Below are positions 55,454 through 64,000 of a DNA stretch of 64,000 nt, in pieces; position 1 is the first letter of the stretch; every line of letters starts with the position of its first letter. The stretch is from positions 697,599-761,598 of the forward strand of contig NZ_JHEG04000001.1 in the NCBI RefSeq assembly GCF_000760695.4, read 5' to 3'. This DNA is from Tolypothrix bouteillei VB521301 (lineage in GTDB: Bacteria > Cyanobacteriota > Cyanobacteriia > Cyanobacteriales > Nostocaceae). The position numbers were made by a program, and so were the translations under genes. Under the pieces are notes generated by a model that had not been told where the DNA came from, did no database searches, and worked only from the letters and a program-made list of their open reading frames with translations.

Positions 55454-56680
55454 TTAATTTACCGAACTGACTGTTGGTTGCAAATGGGATTGTTCGGGAA
55501 TTTGTGCAACAATCGCTTTGCCTATTTCAATAGAAGATGTTGCCGCTGGGGAAGGCGCATTGCAAACATGGACTGAGTTTTCACCTTGAACGATCAAAAA
55601 GTCATCTACTAGCTTTCCGTCGTTCATTAGTGCTTGAGCGCGAACTCCTGCATGAGTTGGTACTAAATCCTCAGATTTGACTTCGGGAATCAGTTTTTGC
55701 AAACTTTTTGTGAACACTGCTTTGCTAAAGGAACGAATGATTTCCTTCATCCCTTCATCTGCATACTTGGCAGCAAGTTTCCAGAAAGCAGGATAAGTCA
55801 TGACCTCGGTAAAGTCTCGCAGGTCGAAGTCAGTTTTGTGATATCCTTCGCGTTTGAGGCTGAGAACTGCATTGGGTCCTGCATGGACGGTACCATCAAT
55901 CATGCGGGTAAAATGCACTCCCAAGAAAGGAAAATCTGGATTGGGAACTGGGTATATCAGACCTTTGACTAAAGAACGTTTTTCTGGTGTGAGTTCGTAA
56001 TACTCTCCCCGGAAAGGTACGATTTTTGCTTGTGGATCGACTTGGCCCATCTTAGCAACGCGATCGCTGTGTAACCCAGCACAATTTATAACAAAGCGAG
56101 TTGCAAAGCTACCCGTATTAGTTTCCAATACTTGATGGTTACCACTTTTAACGATACGTTCTACCTTTGTATTGAGACGCAGGTCTCCTCCTTGCTGTCT
56201 GATAATTTCAGCGTATTTGAGACATACCTGCTTGTAACTGACAATGCCAGTGGAAGAAACAAATATTCCCCCAACACTTGCGACGTGAGGTTCGTATTCT
56301 TTAACTTCTTCAGCAGTGATTCTTTTGACATCTATACCGTTTTCCAAACCTCTTTGGTAAAGATTTTCCAAACGAGGTAGTTCTTCTTTATCTGTTGCTA
56401 CGATGACCTTACCGCAAATTTCGTAATCAATTCCGTGTTCTTGGCAAAATTCCACCATCGTGCGGCAACCATCACGGCAAAACTTAGCTTTAAAGCTACC
56501 TGGTTTGTAATAAATCCCAGAGTGAATAACACCGCTATTATTGCCTGTTTGGTGAAATGCCCATTGGCTTTCTTTCTCTAAAACAAGAATACGTGCGTTA
56601 GGGTATCGTTTGCCCAAAGCCATCCCGGTGGAAAGACCAACAATTCCCCCACCTATAATTGCAAAATCATACATATACAA
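55454..56680 (-). CDS. lhgO: LhgO-like FAD-dependent L-2-hydroxyglutarate oxidase
   Basis: The 408-residue protein starts with an FAD-binding fold (IIGGGIVGLSTGMALGKR, 8-25). The central part has HQTGNNSGVIHSGIYYKPGS, typical of L-2-hydroxyglutarate dehydrogenase/oxidase, followed by a C-terminal substrate domain with APSPAATSSIEIGK. It would oxidise L-2-hydroxyglutarate or a related 2-hydroxy acid, passing electrons to oxygen or quinone. In this location it may act on a polysaccharide precursor, but family knowledge points to the hydroxy acid. It lies 86 bp from rfbF on the same strand. Confidence 0.8.
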   Translation of the reverse strand: MYMYDFAIIGGGIVGLSTGMALGKRYPNARILVLEKESQWAFHQTGNNSGVIHSGIYYKPGSFKAKFCRDGCRTMVEFCQEHGIDYEICGKVIVATDKEELPRLENLYQRGLENGIDVKRITAEEVKEYEPHVASVGGIFVSSTGIVSYKQVCLKYAEIIRQQGGDLRLNTKVERIVKSGNHQVLETNTGSFATRFVINCAGLHSDRVAKMGQVDPQAKIVPFRGEYYELTPEKRSLVKGLIYPVPNPDFPFLGVHFTRMIDGTVHAGPNAVLSLKREGYHKTDFDLRDFTEVMTYPAFWKLAAKYADEGMKEIIRSFSKAVFTKSLQKLIPEVKSEDLVPTHAGVRAQALMNDGKLVDDFLIVQGENSVHVCNAPSPAATSSIEIGKAIVAQIPEQSHLQPTVSSVN

Positions 56681-56696
56681 CTGCCACAGAAACTAG

Positions 56697-56731
56697 ATGA
56701 ATTATGAATTATGAATTATGAATTATGAATT
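56697..56731. repeat. Five perfect ATGAATT heptamers
   Basis: Five consecutive exact copies of ATGAATT. They fill the gap between rfbF and the oxidase gene. A partial inverted copy (CATAATTCATG) follows at about 56748-56759. Confidence 0.85.
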
Positions 56732-56765
56732 CTTACTTTCCGAGTCTTCATAATTCATGCTTTTC

Positions 56766-57539
56766 TTACCAAACTTTCCAAGGAGCCTTGTTTTTCTGCC
56801 ACAAATCCTCAAGATAATTTTTATCTCTTAAGGTATCCATTGGTTGCCAGAAACCATGATGTTTGTAAGCAGAAAGCTGTTCCATCTCTGCTAATTTTTC
56901 TAGCGGCACTTGTTCCCAAACAGTAGAATCATCGGCAATTAAATTAATGACTTCGGGTTCAAGCACAAAAAAGCCACCATTAATCCAAGCTCCATCACCT
57001 TCAGGCTTTTCTCGGAAACTGGTAATTTTGGTTTGTTCGTGTCCCAAAACAATAGCACCGAAACGTCCTGGTGGTTGGACTGCTGTCATTGTGGCTAAAG
57101 TCTTTTGCTCTCTATGAAAATTCAGAGCTTCTGTAATGTTGACATCACTTACACCATCACCATAAGTGAAGCAAAAAGTTTCACTGCCAAGATGTTCTCT
57201 CACCCGTTTTAAACGTCCACCTGTCATGGTGTTGTCACCCGTGTCTACTAGGGTAACTCGCCAGGGTTCTGCGTTCCCAGCATGCACGTTCATCTGGTTA
57301 AAGCGCATATCAAAGGTTACGTCTGACATATATAAGAAGTAGTTGGCAAAATACTCCTTAATGACATACCCTTTATAACCACAACAAATGATAAAATCAT
57401 TGATACCGTGAGCGGAGTAAGTCTTCATGATGTGCCATAAAATGGGCTTACCACCAATTTCCACCATTGGCTTTGGTCTGACGCTTGTTTCTTCACTCAG
57501 ACGCGTACCAAGTCCTCCAGCCAAAATTACTGCTTTCAT
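56766..57539 (-). CDS. rfbF: Glucose-1-phosphate cytidylyltransferase
   Basis: The enzyme makes CDP-glucose from CTP and glucose-1-phosphate. The 257-residue product has the nucleotidyltransferase signature [18 protein letters not shown] (8-25), the conserved KPILWHIMK, and [11 protein letters not shown] with its metal-binding aspartates. No dTDP-type regulatory tail is present. It is the first gene of the minus-strand HEP-like run. In many O-antigen pathways CDP-glucose leads to 3,6-dideoxyhexoses through a 4,6-dehydratase; no clear separate dehydratase gene is present here, so the pathway may differ. Confidence 0.9.
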   Translation of the reverse strand: MKAVILAGGLGTRLSEETSVRPKPMVEIGGKPILWHIMKTYSAHGINDFIICCGYKGYVIKEYFANYFLYMSDVTFDMRFNQMNVHAGNAEPWRVTLVDTGDNTMTGGRLKRVREHLGSETFCFTYGDGVSDVNITEALNFHREQKTLATMTAVQPPGRFGAIVLGHEQTKITSFREKPEGDGAWINGGFFVLEPEVINLIADDSTVWEQVPLEKLAEMEQLSAYKHHGFWQPMDTLRDKNYLEDLWQKNKAPWKVW

Positions 57540-57788
57540 GGAGTTATCTCTTTAGTTTCAGGTAGATGATTTTTTTAAGTTATTGAACGTAATAGAGAAA
57601 AGGCTTTTTCCGAATTCTCAGTATATAATCTAACTGTAATTTTACTCAAAAGTGTAAAGGCAAGATAAATAAACCCATTTTTCGTGTAAAAAAACGAAAA
57701 AGTTTTTTTCACCACCTGAAATAAAAATAAAGGGTAGATGGATAAAGGATAAAAAATTCATCTCGCATTTTTCATCCAAAAACAAACA

Positions 57789-57816
57789 CAAACCTCTAAA
57801 TTTCTTTAGAGGTTTG
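57789..57816 (-). terminator. Intrinsic terminator of the kinase gene
   Basis: CAAACCTCTAAA (57789-57800) and TTTAGAGGTTTG (57805-57816) form a 12-bp stem with a 4-base loop. On the minus strand the stem is followed by TGTTTGTTTTTGG. It lies 27 bp after the stop of the kinase/TPR gene and closes the vWA - PP2C - kinase transcript. Confidence 0.85.
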
Positions 57817-57842
57817 CTTTATCCTTCATCTTTTATCTTGGC

Positions 57843-60035
57843 TCATTTATTACCCCGAACACTTGAGGTTTGCAAGAAAGTGTCACACTTGTTTTCTACA
57901 ACAACACAAATGCTGCTAAGGGCTTGTTGGTAATTATCCATATCTTCTTGTTCGAGCGCCATTTTGGCAGCGGTTTGCAAATCATCGACGGCTAGCTTGT
58001 GGTAGCGACTTGAAACTCCGCCACCATATTGCGCCAGTTCATAGCGAACAATACCTCGCTTTAAATACACTTTTGAAAGCTTGGGATTAATACGCAATGC
58101 TTGGTCAAAATCTTCGATCGCTTGTTTGTACTCTTTCTCAAAATCACTGCTATACTGGGCAATTTGATAGCGAACCACACCTCGTTGGAAAAGGGGTTCC
58201 GATCTATCTGAACTTAATGAGAGTGCTTTGTTAAAATCTTCAATTGCTTTGTTGTAATCTTGTTGAGAATCTCCACTGTACTTAGCGATTTGAGCACGTA
58301 CTATACCCCTTCTTACGAATGCTTCTACTTCATTGGGGTTAAGACGCAATGCTGAGTTATAATCTGAGATGGCCAAGTTGTACTCGCGATCCGGGTCACT
58401 GCTATACTCTGCAAGTAGAAAGCGAGAATTTCCTCGATTGACGTAAGCTTTTACTTCTTGAGGATTAATGCTCAAAGCTTGATTGTAGTCTGCAAGCGCA
58501 GATTCGTACTCTTTTATATTGTAGTGAGCGTTACCGCGATTGACGTAAGCTTTAGCGTATTTCGGGTTTCTTTCAATGGCTTGAGAGAACTTCTCAATTG
58601 CTTTTTCGTAATCGCGTACCTTATAAGAAGCATGCCCCTGCTTGTAGAATTCTGCAAAATTTTGAGAATCGCTGCCCTTTTTCTGACCGGCAGCAACCAA
58701 AATTGGCTGGGTGTAGGAAGCAGTTTGGGTTGCAAAGGGACGATTTGTAAATTTAATGACTAAGTCTAAATATCCCAGTAACCCAAAACCTAGCAAGCAA
58801 AAAATGACGGGGTAGTATCTCCGTTTTTTGGGGGGTCTGTAGTAAGGGATATTTTGACCAAACACCTGCATCGGATTGCGAGGATTAACCCGATTAAATG
58901 CAGCGACTGGTTGCGGTATCCGAGGAGGTTGAGTTTGACGTTTTTTGGCTTTGGGTTGCGGTTTCAGGTGTTCTTTATTTGCTATCGCTCTATGAGATGG
59001 GAAAGGATCGCGCCCGCCCAAACGCAAAGCCCGTTCGCACCAGGGGCATTTTTCTAGATGATTGCTGTAGCGGTGTTGGGGGTTTACGGTACAAGTCAAG
59101 AGGGAATTTTCGGCTTCAGCTAGTGCTAGCAACCAACTTTGAGCACTCGGGCGCAGCAGTGGGTTGGAATGTCCATCCTCAAAACAACGCAGGAAGAGTT
59201 CTTGCAAGCTGGGATGGAGAATTTCCCAGGGCGGAGCAATAGGAGTTGTCACGTAAGGAACCCGTCGCTTTTGACTGTAGGTAAAATGCCCTGCAGCAAT
59301 ACGAGCTTCATATGGTGGTGGTTCGCCCATCCCTTGAAAAATTCCTGAGAATGGGTGAGTTCCTTCCATTAAAAGTTGGAATATGAGCACTGACAACCCA
59401 AATAGATCGTGAGCGAAAACGCGATCGCATTCAGCAAAAGTTTTGTTTTGAAGTTCTGGTGGAGTGAATTCCGGTTTGCCTACAGGGCAACGATAGACAA
59501 TCTCATTTTGCGTGTCTTTTACCTGGAACGAATCTGTGTCTACTATCGTCACTAAAGCTGTATCGCCAACCAGAATATTTGACTCATTCACATCCCCAAC
59601 ACAGTAACCTGAAGCGTGTAAGGATGCAAAAGCTGCTGCTAAGTTCCGAGCAGTGCGGATGAGGTATTGGTAATTAAATAAAGGACAGTGTTGGCGGCGA
59701 GTTCTGGGGTTGTAGAAGTCAATAATAGGACGCATACCCCGAATGCGAGGCATCAGAAATCCAATGACGCTGTTTCTTCCGTCTGTTGAACGCAGTAACT
59801 CCACAGGCCAAGCAATAGAGATATGACCCAAACTGGCTGTTGGATTTTCTGGTGGATGGGCAATCATCACCTCCAGTTTGCGACCTTGTGCGGGAATTGG
59901 CTTGTGATAAACTTTTGCCACCAACTCGCTATCGGTTGGTATTGTATAAATACAAGCCTCTCCACCTTGCCCTAAAGTAACGCTGAGGCTGATATTACTG
60001 GGTTTTTGATTGGGAAGATAACGTAGTACCTGCAT
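57843..60035 (-). CDS. Protein-kinase-like protein with zinc ribbon, membrane helix and TPR repeats
   Basis: The 730-residue protein begins with a Hanks-type kinase-like domain: glycine loop GQGGEA (22-27), K41 in VAKVY, catalytic loop GDVNESN with D148 and N153, and DTD (166-168) at the DFG site. After the kinase come C315, H321, H326, C330 and C333, which suggest a zinc-ribbon-like element. A membrane helix follows (about 408-428), then six or so TPR repeats (about 460-700), each with the form Y-x-x-AI-x-DF/Y-x-x-AL. It is the third gene of the vWA - PP2C - kinase triad. The helix places the TPR outside or across the membrane. Confidence 0.8.
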   Translation of the reverse strand: MQVLRYLPNQKPSNISLSVTLGQGGEACIYTIPTDSELVAKVYHKPIPAQGRKLEVMIAHPPENPTASLGHISIAWPVELLRSTDGRNSVIGFLMPRIRGMRPIIDFYNPRTRRQHCPLFNYQYLIRTARNLAAAFASLHASGYCVGDVNESNILVGDTALVTIVDTDSFQVKDTQNEIVYRCPVGKPEFTPPELQNKTFAECDRVFAHDLFGLSVLIFQLLMEGTHPFSGIFQGMGEPPPYEARIAAGHFTYSQKRRVPYVTTPIAPPWEILHPSLQELFLRCFEDGHSNPLLRPSAQSWLLALAEAENSLLTCTVNPQHRYSNHLEKCPWCERALRLGGRDPFPSHRAIANKEHLKPQPKAKKRQTQPPRIPQPVAAFNRVNPRNPMQVFGQNIPYYRPPKKRRYYPVIFCLLGFGLLGYLDLVIKFTNRPFATQTASYTQPILVAAGQKKGSDSQNFAEFYKQGHASYKVRDYEKAIEKFSQAIERNPKYAKAYVNRGNAHYNIKEYESALADYNQALSINPQEVKAYVNRGNSRFLLAEYSSDPDREYNLAISDYNSALRLNPNEVEAFVRRGIVRAQIAKYSGDSQQDYNKAIEDFNKALSLSSDRSEPLFQRGVVRYQIAQYSSDFEKEYKQAIEDFDQALRINPKLSKVYLKRGIVRYELAQYGGGVSSRYHKLAVDDLQTAAKMALEQEDMDNYQQALSSICVVVENKCDTFLQTSSVRGNK

Positions 60036-60094
60036 GATATATTTATTCTTATGCCTAATGTATACGATTTGTGACCGTCGTTATAACTGTCCAA

Positions 60095-60916
60095 TTAGTG
60101 GCTTAAGGAAGCTATTACTAGCGTCAAGTCATCATCAGTACGTTGCGTAATCCTATCCGATCGCAAAAACCTCACAAGTTGTTCTTTTGCCACTGTTTTG
60201 TCGTCTGCATTGGCTGCAAATTCAAACAGAGGAGAGAAAAACGGTTTATGAGGAGCACCTACTGCCATATTCATGGCCAGCATTTGTAGTCCATCAGTCA
60301 GGACTCCCACATTTACTATTGCTTGACGCCATACTCTTAATTGTGCTGCATCCAACGCTCCTGGTGAAGTTAAAAAAACAGTTTCATTTATATACTCCCC
60401 GCTATCTGGTAAGGTTAGTGCCACCAGGTTTTCTTGTGTGTCTTTCGCTACAGCAACTCCGTCTCCTATCTGTGCTACCGCCACGATTTCAGGGGCAGCC
60501 ACTGTAATAATCAGGGTACTTGCTAAGTCGGACGGTTGTTTTTCACAGGCTGCCGCCTCCTCCTCCACTGCTTTTCGTGCGGCTATAATCGCATCTAACA
60601 GAATGGAACGAACGGCTTCGTCATCAGTTAAGGTTTGTCGGGTAACCTCTTTAAGAGATATGTTGTCAACTGCTGTTTCTACAGCTACCATTGCCCCAAC
60701 TTTTCCCATGCTTGCAGAACCCGCACCATCTGCTACTGCTGTAACGAGTACACTGTCCGGCAATATTTGCCAGTGGTGAGCATCCTGACAGAGCTGTTTG
60801 GTTTTTACGTGGCTCGTACCACACACAGACGCGGCCACTACCCGCCAGTGAGGTACTTGTTTCGAGGTATTCATGAATTGTTGTCTGCTATCACCTGGAG
60901 TAAGCCGCATTACCAT
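60095..60916 (-). CDS. PP2C-type protein phosphatase
   Basis: The protein has the metal-binding motif ADGAGS, QIGDG and TDG, plus DDLTLVI near the C-terminus, which are the core aspartates of PP2C/Stp phosphatases. The ATG at 60916 overlaps the TGA of the vWA gene (TGATG), so the two are probably translationally coupled. Starts at 60874 and 60931 remain possible. About 270 residues is the usual length. The phosphatase would reverse phosphorylation by the kinase encoded next. This pairing is known from E. coli YegK. Confidence 0.85.
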   Translation of the reverse strand: MVMRLTPGDSRQQFMNTSKQVPHWRVVAASVCGTSHVKTKQLCQDAHHWQILPDSVLVTAVADGAGSASMGKVGAMVAVETAVDNISLKEVTRQTLTDDEAVRSILLDAIIAARKAVEEEAAACEKQPSDLASTLIITVAAPEIVAVAQIGDGVAVAKDTQENLVALTLPDSGEYINETVFLTSPGALDAAQLRVWRQAIVNVGVLTDGLQMLAMNMAVGAPHKPFFSPLFEFAANADDKTVAKEQLVRFLRSDRITQRTDDDLTLVIASLSH

Positions 60917-61590
60917 CAAACAGAACCCCATCCTATGGGGGGTAGCGCTACTTGTTCATCTACTTTAGAATGAGATACGGCTGACATACTAGCTGATAGC
61001 CAAACAAACATTTCAACAAAATTTAACCCCGTTAATTTTAAGGGACTGCGTACAGCTATTTGCCCCAAACGATTCATGTTGGCGTTTTCTACACCTACCG
61101 TGAAAAAAGCCACTCGCTTACTTGCTTCATCTGCTTGCACGCGCCGTGTCGCTTGGTCGATTACATCTTCAAATTCACCTTGCGGTTCACCATCTGTAAT
61201 CATAAAGACCCAAGGACGATAGTAAGCAACGCCGTTAGCACGGTATTGAGCTTTGCGATCTTGAATCATGTCCAAAGCTCTGTGAATACCAGAACCCATC
61301 GTTGTTAGCCCTTGTGCTGTCAGTATCGGTGGATTGAACTGATCGGCAGTGACAAAGTCTTGTATGATATTGACTTGGCTGTCAAAGGTGACTATTGCTA
61401 CTTCCACCCTTCTCGCTGCCAAGGAATTTTTGATTAGTTCTTCCTTGAAAGTTTGCAAGCCTTGATTCAATGCCTCAATGGGAGTTCCTTGCATCGAACC
61501 GGATGTGTCTAACAGGAGCACACAAGGACAACGGGGCTCTGGGTTCTCCGCGAACTCAACAACTTCATCCAGTTTTAATGTATCCTGCAT
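60916..61590 (-). CDS. vWA-domain protein (TerY/YegL-like)
   Basis: From ATG 61590 the product is 224 residues; a TTG nine codons upstream is less likely. It has the MIDAS motif DTSGSM (28-33), and the later TDGEPQG region supplies the other metal-coordinating aspartate. The domain is the TerY/YegL type, which often binds a partner protein via a divalent metal. It is the first gene of a three-gene run with the PP2C and kinase genes. No signal peptide is seen. Confidence 0.85.
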   Translation of the reverse strand: MQDTLKLDEVVEFAENPEPRCPCVLLLDTSGSMQGTPIEALNQGLQTFKEELIKNSLAARRVEVAIVTFDSQVNIIQDFVTADQFNPPILTAQGLTTMGSGIHRALDMIQDRKAQYRANGVAYYRPWVFMITDGEPQGEFEDVIDQATRRVQADEASKRVAFFTVGVENANMNRLGQIAVRSPLKLTGLNFVEMFVWLSASMSAVSHSKVDEQVALPPIGWGSV

Positions 61591-61617
61591 AACTTCTTGT
61601 GTTATGTTATAGTCCAA

Positions 61618-62208
61618 AGCTCAAATTTCCTTTTCCTCAAAGTATATAGTTTAAAACGGCAATTGCACTATATGTATTGCTTTTGCTTATCTTGGATAGT
61701 TTACTATTGATTAAAGAAATTTCTTCTGCCAAGTATCTTACAAAATTGTGAAATCTTACCTGAGACAGAAGTTTTTTCAATGTAAATCTATCAAAAACAG
61801 GCGTTGCTCGCTGTCAACTAGTTAGCAAAATTTATACATTACACGTATAGAATACAATGGTTTAGTACCTCTGCTGACATCGAATTTTAAAGATTCAATG
61901 TAGAAAGATGATATTTTGGGTAAATCTGATTAAGTCTTCATGTTATTGACCCTCCATTAACTCTAGAACGTTTAATTTGATAACCAAATTAGTAAATTTA
62001 AACTTTTTCAAAACCCCTCAATTGTTATTTTATGAAGAAAAATCTAAAAAATAGCTATAATGTATCTTTTACATCTTGTAATATATTTACGTACTGTCAG
62101 AATATAAGAATACTACTAAAGACAACCTCAAAAATCATTAAAGACAATGTTCAACAACAGAGTATAACTACAGACGACAAAGTATATTTTCCGGAAACTC
62201 TCTAAGAA
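61618..62208. other. AT-rich intergenic region between divergent genes
   Basis: About 590 bases with no coding frame of quality, no RNA gene recognised and only weak hairpins. The region must contain divergent promoters for the vWA gene and the PatA-like gene; no box could be assigned with confidence. Confidence 0.5.
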
Positions 62209-63636
62209 ATGGATAATTTTGGCACTTTCACAAAACTGCGTCCTTCAAGTTTGCTAAGGCACTTATATAGTGCCTCAGAGAGTACCTGTTTGCAAGTACA
62301 CAGCAATTCAGTGACTTGGTCAATTTACTTAGAACAAGGAAGAATAACTTACGCCACGCATTCTGTTGAGCCCTTCGATCGCCTAGAACGTCATTTACGT
62401 CGCCTCAGTCATCAAATTAATAGCATTACGGGTGAAGTTCGCGTTCAATTGCGTTTGATGTTTGAACCTGATGCACAAACTCAATCAACAGAACATACCG
62501 CTCGCCAAGAACAGACAATAACCCCTCCTTTGCCTCCTGAATATCAAGCTATATGCTGGTTAGTAAGCGAGCGTTATTTGCATTCGACACAAGCAGCAAT
62601 GCTGATTCAAGAATTAGTTAAAGAAGTTCTTGAAGCATTTCTTTCAATTCAACAAGGAACTTATCAACTGACAAATTCTCTTTATCGAGTTCCTGTCATT
62701 TGCAAGCTAGATGCAGAAAAAATAGTAGAACGTTGCCAGCAAAGATTACACATTTGGCGATCGCTGGCTCCGCATATTTCCTCACCATATCAGCGTCCAT
62801 ATCCAGTTATAAAAACAACCGAACGGGCTCCTACCATATCTGGGCTTGACCCCGGTTTAACGGAATGGATGAAAGGTTTTAGCTTGCGTCATCTAGCAGT
62901 GATTGTGAATCAAGATGAATTAGTACTGACAAGAAATTTATATCCTTACATTGCAAATGGCACAGTTTTATTACACGAACCAGATCCACCATTTGATAAA
63001 TTACCAACAACCTATACTGAAATCTCAAAAACTCCTATCTATTTACCAGAACCTAACAAAAAAGCTGCTCAAAAAGCTGCACTACCTGGTAGTAACATTT
63101 CTGGTGACAAAGCAGGAACCCCTACCAAGATAGAAAACTTAGCAAACCATCAGGAACGAGTCCCCACCGCCACTCAAAAAGAAACAGTTCCTGAATTAAC
63201 AACGTTAAATAAAACAGACGCTGAAGCAGAACAAATCCCATCTACTCCCACAACATCAACAGTTTCTAGAAAAATATATAAAGTTGTTTCTGTAGATGAT
63301 AGCCCTACAATTCTTAGAGAAATTAGTCGTTTTTTAGAGGATGAAAGTTTTTCGGTCGTTACAATTAGCGACCCACTCAAAGCAGTGATGACAATTATTC
63401 GACACAAACCGGATTTGATTTTATTGGACTTGAATATGGAAGGGATGGATGGTTACGAGCTATGTCGGCTCGTCCGCAATAACTCCATGTTTAAGAGAAC
63501 TCCCATCATTATGGTGACGGGAAGTAAGGGAATTGTAGATAAAGTCAGAGCAAGATTAGTAGGAGCTTCTGGATATTTAACAAAGCCTTTTACACGTGCA
63601 GATCTATTAAAAATGGTCTTTATGCATTTAGCTTAA
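62209..63636 (+). CDS. PatA-like response regulator
   Basis: The 475-residue protein has an N-terminal PATAN/DUF4388-type region (about 1-120, e.g. RPSSLLRHLYSASES and YLEQGRITYATH). A long variable middle follows, with a Gln/Thr/Pro-rich linker (about 280-350). The C-terminal receiver domain (about 359-475) has the acidic pair D363/D364, phospho-acceptor D407 and K459. PatA controls spacing of heterocysts in Anabaena, and its relatives commonly serve in type IV pilus motility. The linker and low similarity to PatA proper mean this may be a paralogue. It is divergent from the kinase triad. Confidence 0.75.
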   Translation: MDNFGTFTKLRPSSLLRHLYSASESTCLQVHSNSVTWSIYLEQGRITYATHSVEPFDRLERHLRRLSHQINSITGEVRVQLRLMFEPDAQTQSTEHTARQEQTITPPLPPEYQAICWLVSERYLHSTQAAMLIQELVKEVLEAFLSIQQGTYQLTNSLYRVPVICKLDAEKIVERCQQRLHIWRSLAPHISSPYQRPYPVIKTTERAPTISGLDPGLTEWMKGFSLRHLAVIVNQDELVLTRNLYPYIANGTVLLHEPDPPFDKLPTTYTEISKTPIYLPEPNKKAAQKAALPGSNISGDKAGTPTKIENLANHQERVPTATQKETVPELTTLNKTDAEAEQIPSTPTTSTVSRKIYKVVSVDDSPTILREISRFLEDESFSVVTISDPLKAVMTIIRHKPDLILLDLNMEGMDGYELCRLVRNNSMFKRTPIIMVTGSKGIVDKVRARLVGASGYLTKPFTRADLLKMVFMHLA

Positions 63637-63754
63637 TATTTGTTATTTATCTTATTTATAAAGTTATCTTAATAGTAGACTTCTGCCCGGACAATGCTAC
63701 CATTAACATAAAAATCCCATCATCCGCTCTCTGCCTTATTATAAATAAGTTAAA

Positions 63755-64000
63755 TTATATATCTTCAAACTTATAACCTACTCCAATGACAGTTTTGACA
63801 AAAGTAGGATTCGCTGGATCGGGTTCTATCTTCTTCCGCAATCTAGCAACGTGGGTATCAACAACCCGCTCATCACCATAAAAATCACTACCCCAAAGTT
63901 TGTCAATCAATTGCGCCCGGTTCCAAGCCCGACCGGGATAACTCATTAATGTTGCTAGCAATTCAAATTCCAAGGTTGTCAGATCTAAAGGAGAATGTTG
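63755..64000 (-). CDS. OmpR-family response regulator, C-terminal part
   Basis: The minus-strand frame runs off the window edge, so only the last 81 codons are visible. They encode a winged-helix DNA-binding domain. The recognition region is ERVVDTHVARLRKKIE, followed by the wing VGYKFED, with LTTLEFELLATLM before it. This is the OmpR/PhoB type. The receiver domain should lie outside the window. Its 3' end is 118 bp from the PatA-like gene, convergently arranged. Confidence 0.85.
   Translation of the reverse strand, partial: QHSPLDLTTLEFELLATLMSYPGRAWNRAQLIDKLWGSDFYGDERVVDTHVARLRKKIEPDPANPTFVKTVIGVGYKFEDI

Overview
The window looks like chromosomal DNA of a filamentous, probably heterocyst-forming cyanobacterium (order Nostocales in the broad sense). 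Four things point there: the HIP1 octamer GCGATCGC recurs in and between genes, intergenic regions carry arrays of 7-bp tandem repeats (STRR type), there is a PatA-type response regulator, and above all there is a polysaccharide gene cluster whose content and order recall the heterocyst envelope polysaccharide (HEP) island of Anabaena sp. PCC 7120. No rRNA, tRNA, CRISPR array, intact transposase or phage module was seen.

Layout. (1) 1-8.7 kb: a CadD-type transporter, two small exported proteins with near-identical signal peptides, a TolB-like propeller protein, then a likely operon of an orphan PhnD-type binding protein with two histidine kinases. (2) 8.7-23.5 kb: mostly scattered housekeeping or accessory genes: P-loop kinase, esterase, SSL2-type helicase, a receiver-domain remnant, DnaJ-pentapeptide protein, DAHP synthase, GT1 glycosyltransferase, Nudix hydrolase, S-adenosylhomocysteine hydrolase, MscS channel and several unknowns. 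(3) 23.5-57.5 kb: a 34-kb exopolysaccharide region with six GT4 and six GT2 glycosyltransferases, a PIG-L deacetylase, a large exported propeller-like protein, an O-antigen-ligase-like membrane protein, a HepA-type ABC exporter, a HepC-type initiating sugar transferase, a Wzc-type co-polymerase, and five sugar-nucleotide or oxidoreductase genes (RmlC-like epimerase, NAD-epimerase, LhgO-like oxidase, glucose-1-phosphate cytidylyltransferase, SAF-domain dehydrogenase). (4) 57.8-61.6 kb: three same-strand genes, vWA - PP2C - kinase/TPR, forming a TerY-P (YegL/YegK/YegI-like) triad. (5) 62.2-64.0 kb: a PatA-like regulator and the 3' end of an OmpR-family regulator cut by the window edge.

How they may work together. 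In the HEP-like region, RfbF and the epimerase/oxidoreductase genes would supply activated sugars. HepC would load the first sugar on undecaprenyl phosphate, the glycosyltransferases would extend the repeat unit, and HepA, Wzc and the O-antigen-ligase-like protein would export and polymerise it. The PatA-like regulator and the phospho-signalling triad lie at one end, but a regulatory link to the polysaccharide is inference only.

The non-coding sequence is not empty. It holds a MITE-like element with 16-bp terminal inverted repeats and two decayed relatives, at least eight heptamer arrays (one supplies the stop codon of a glycosyltransferase gene), a perfect 34-bp palindrome centred on HIP1, and a stacked hairpin leader before the DAHP synthase gene.
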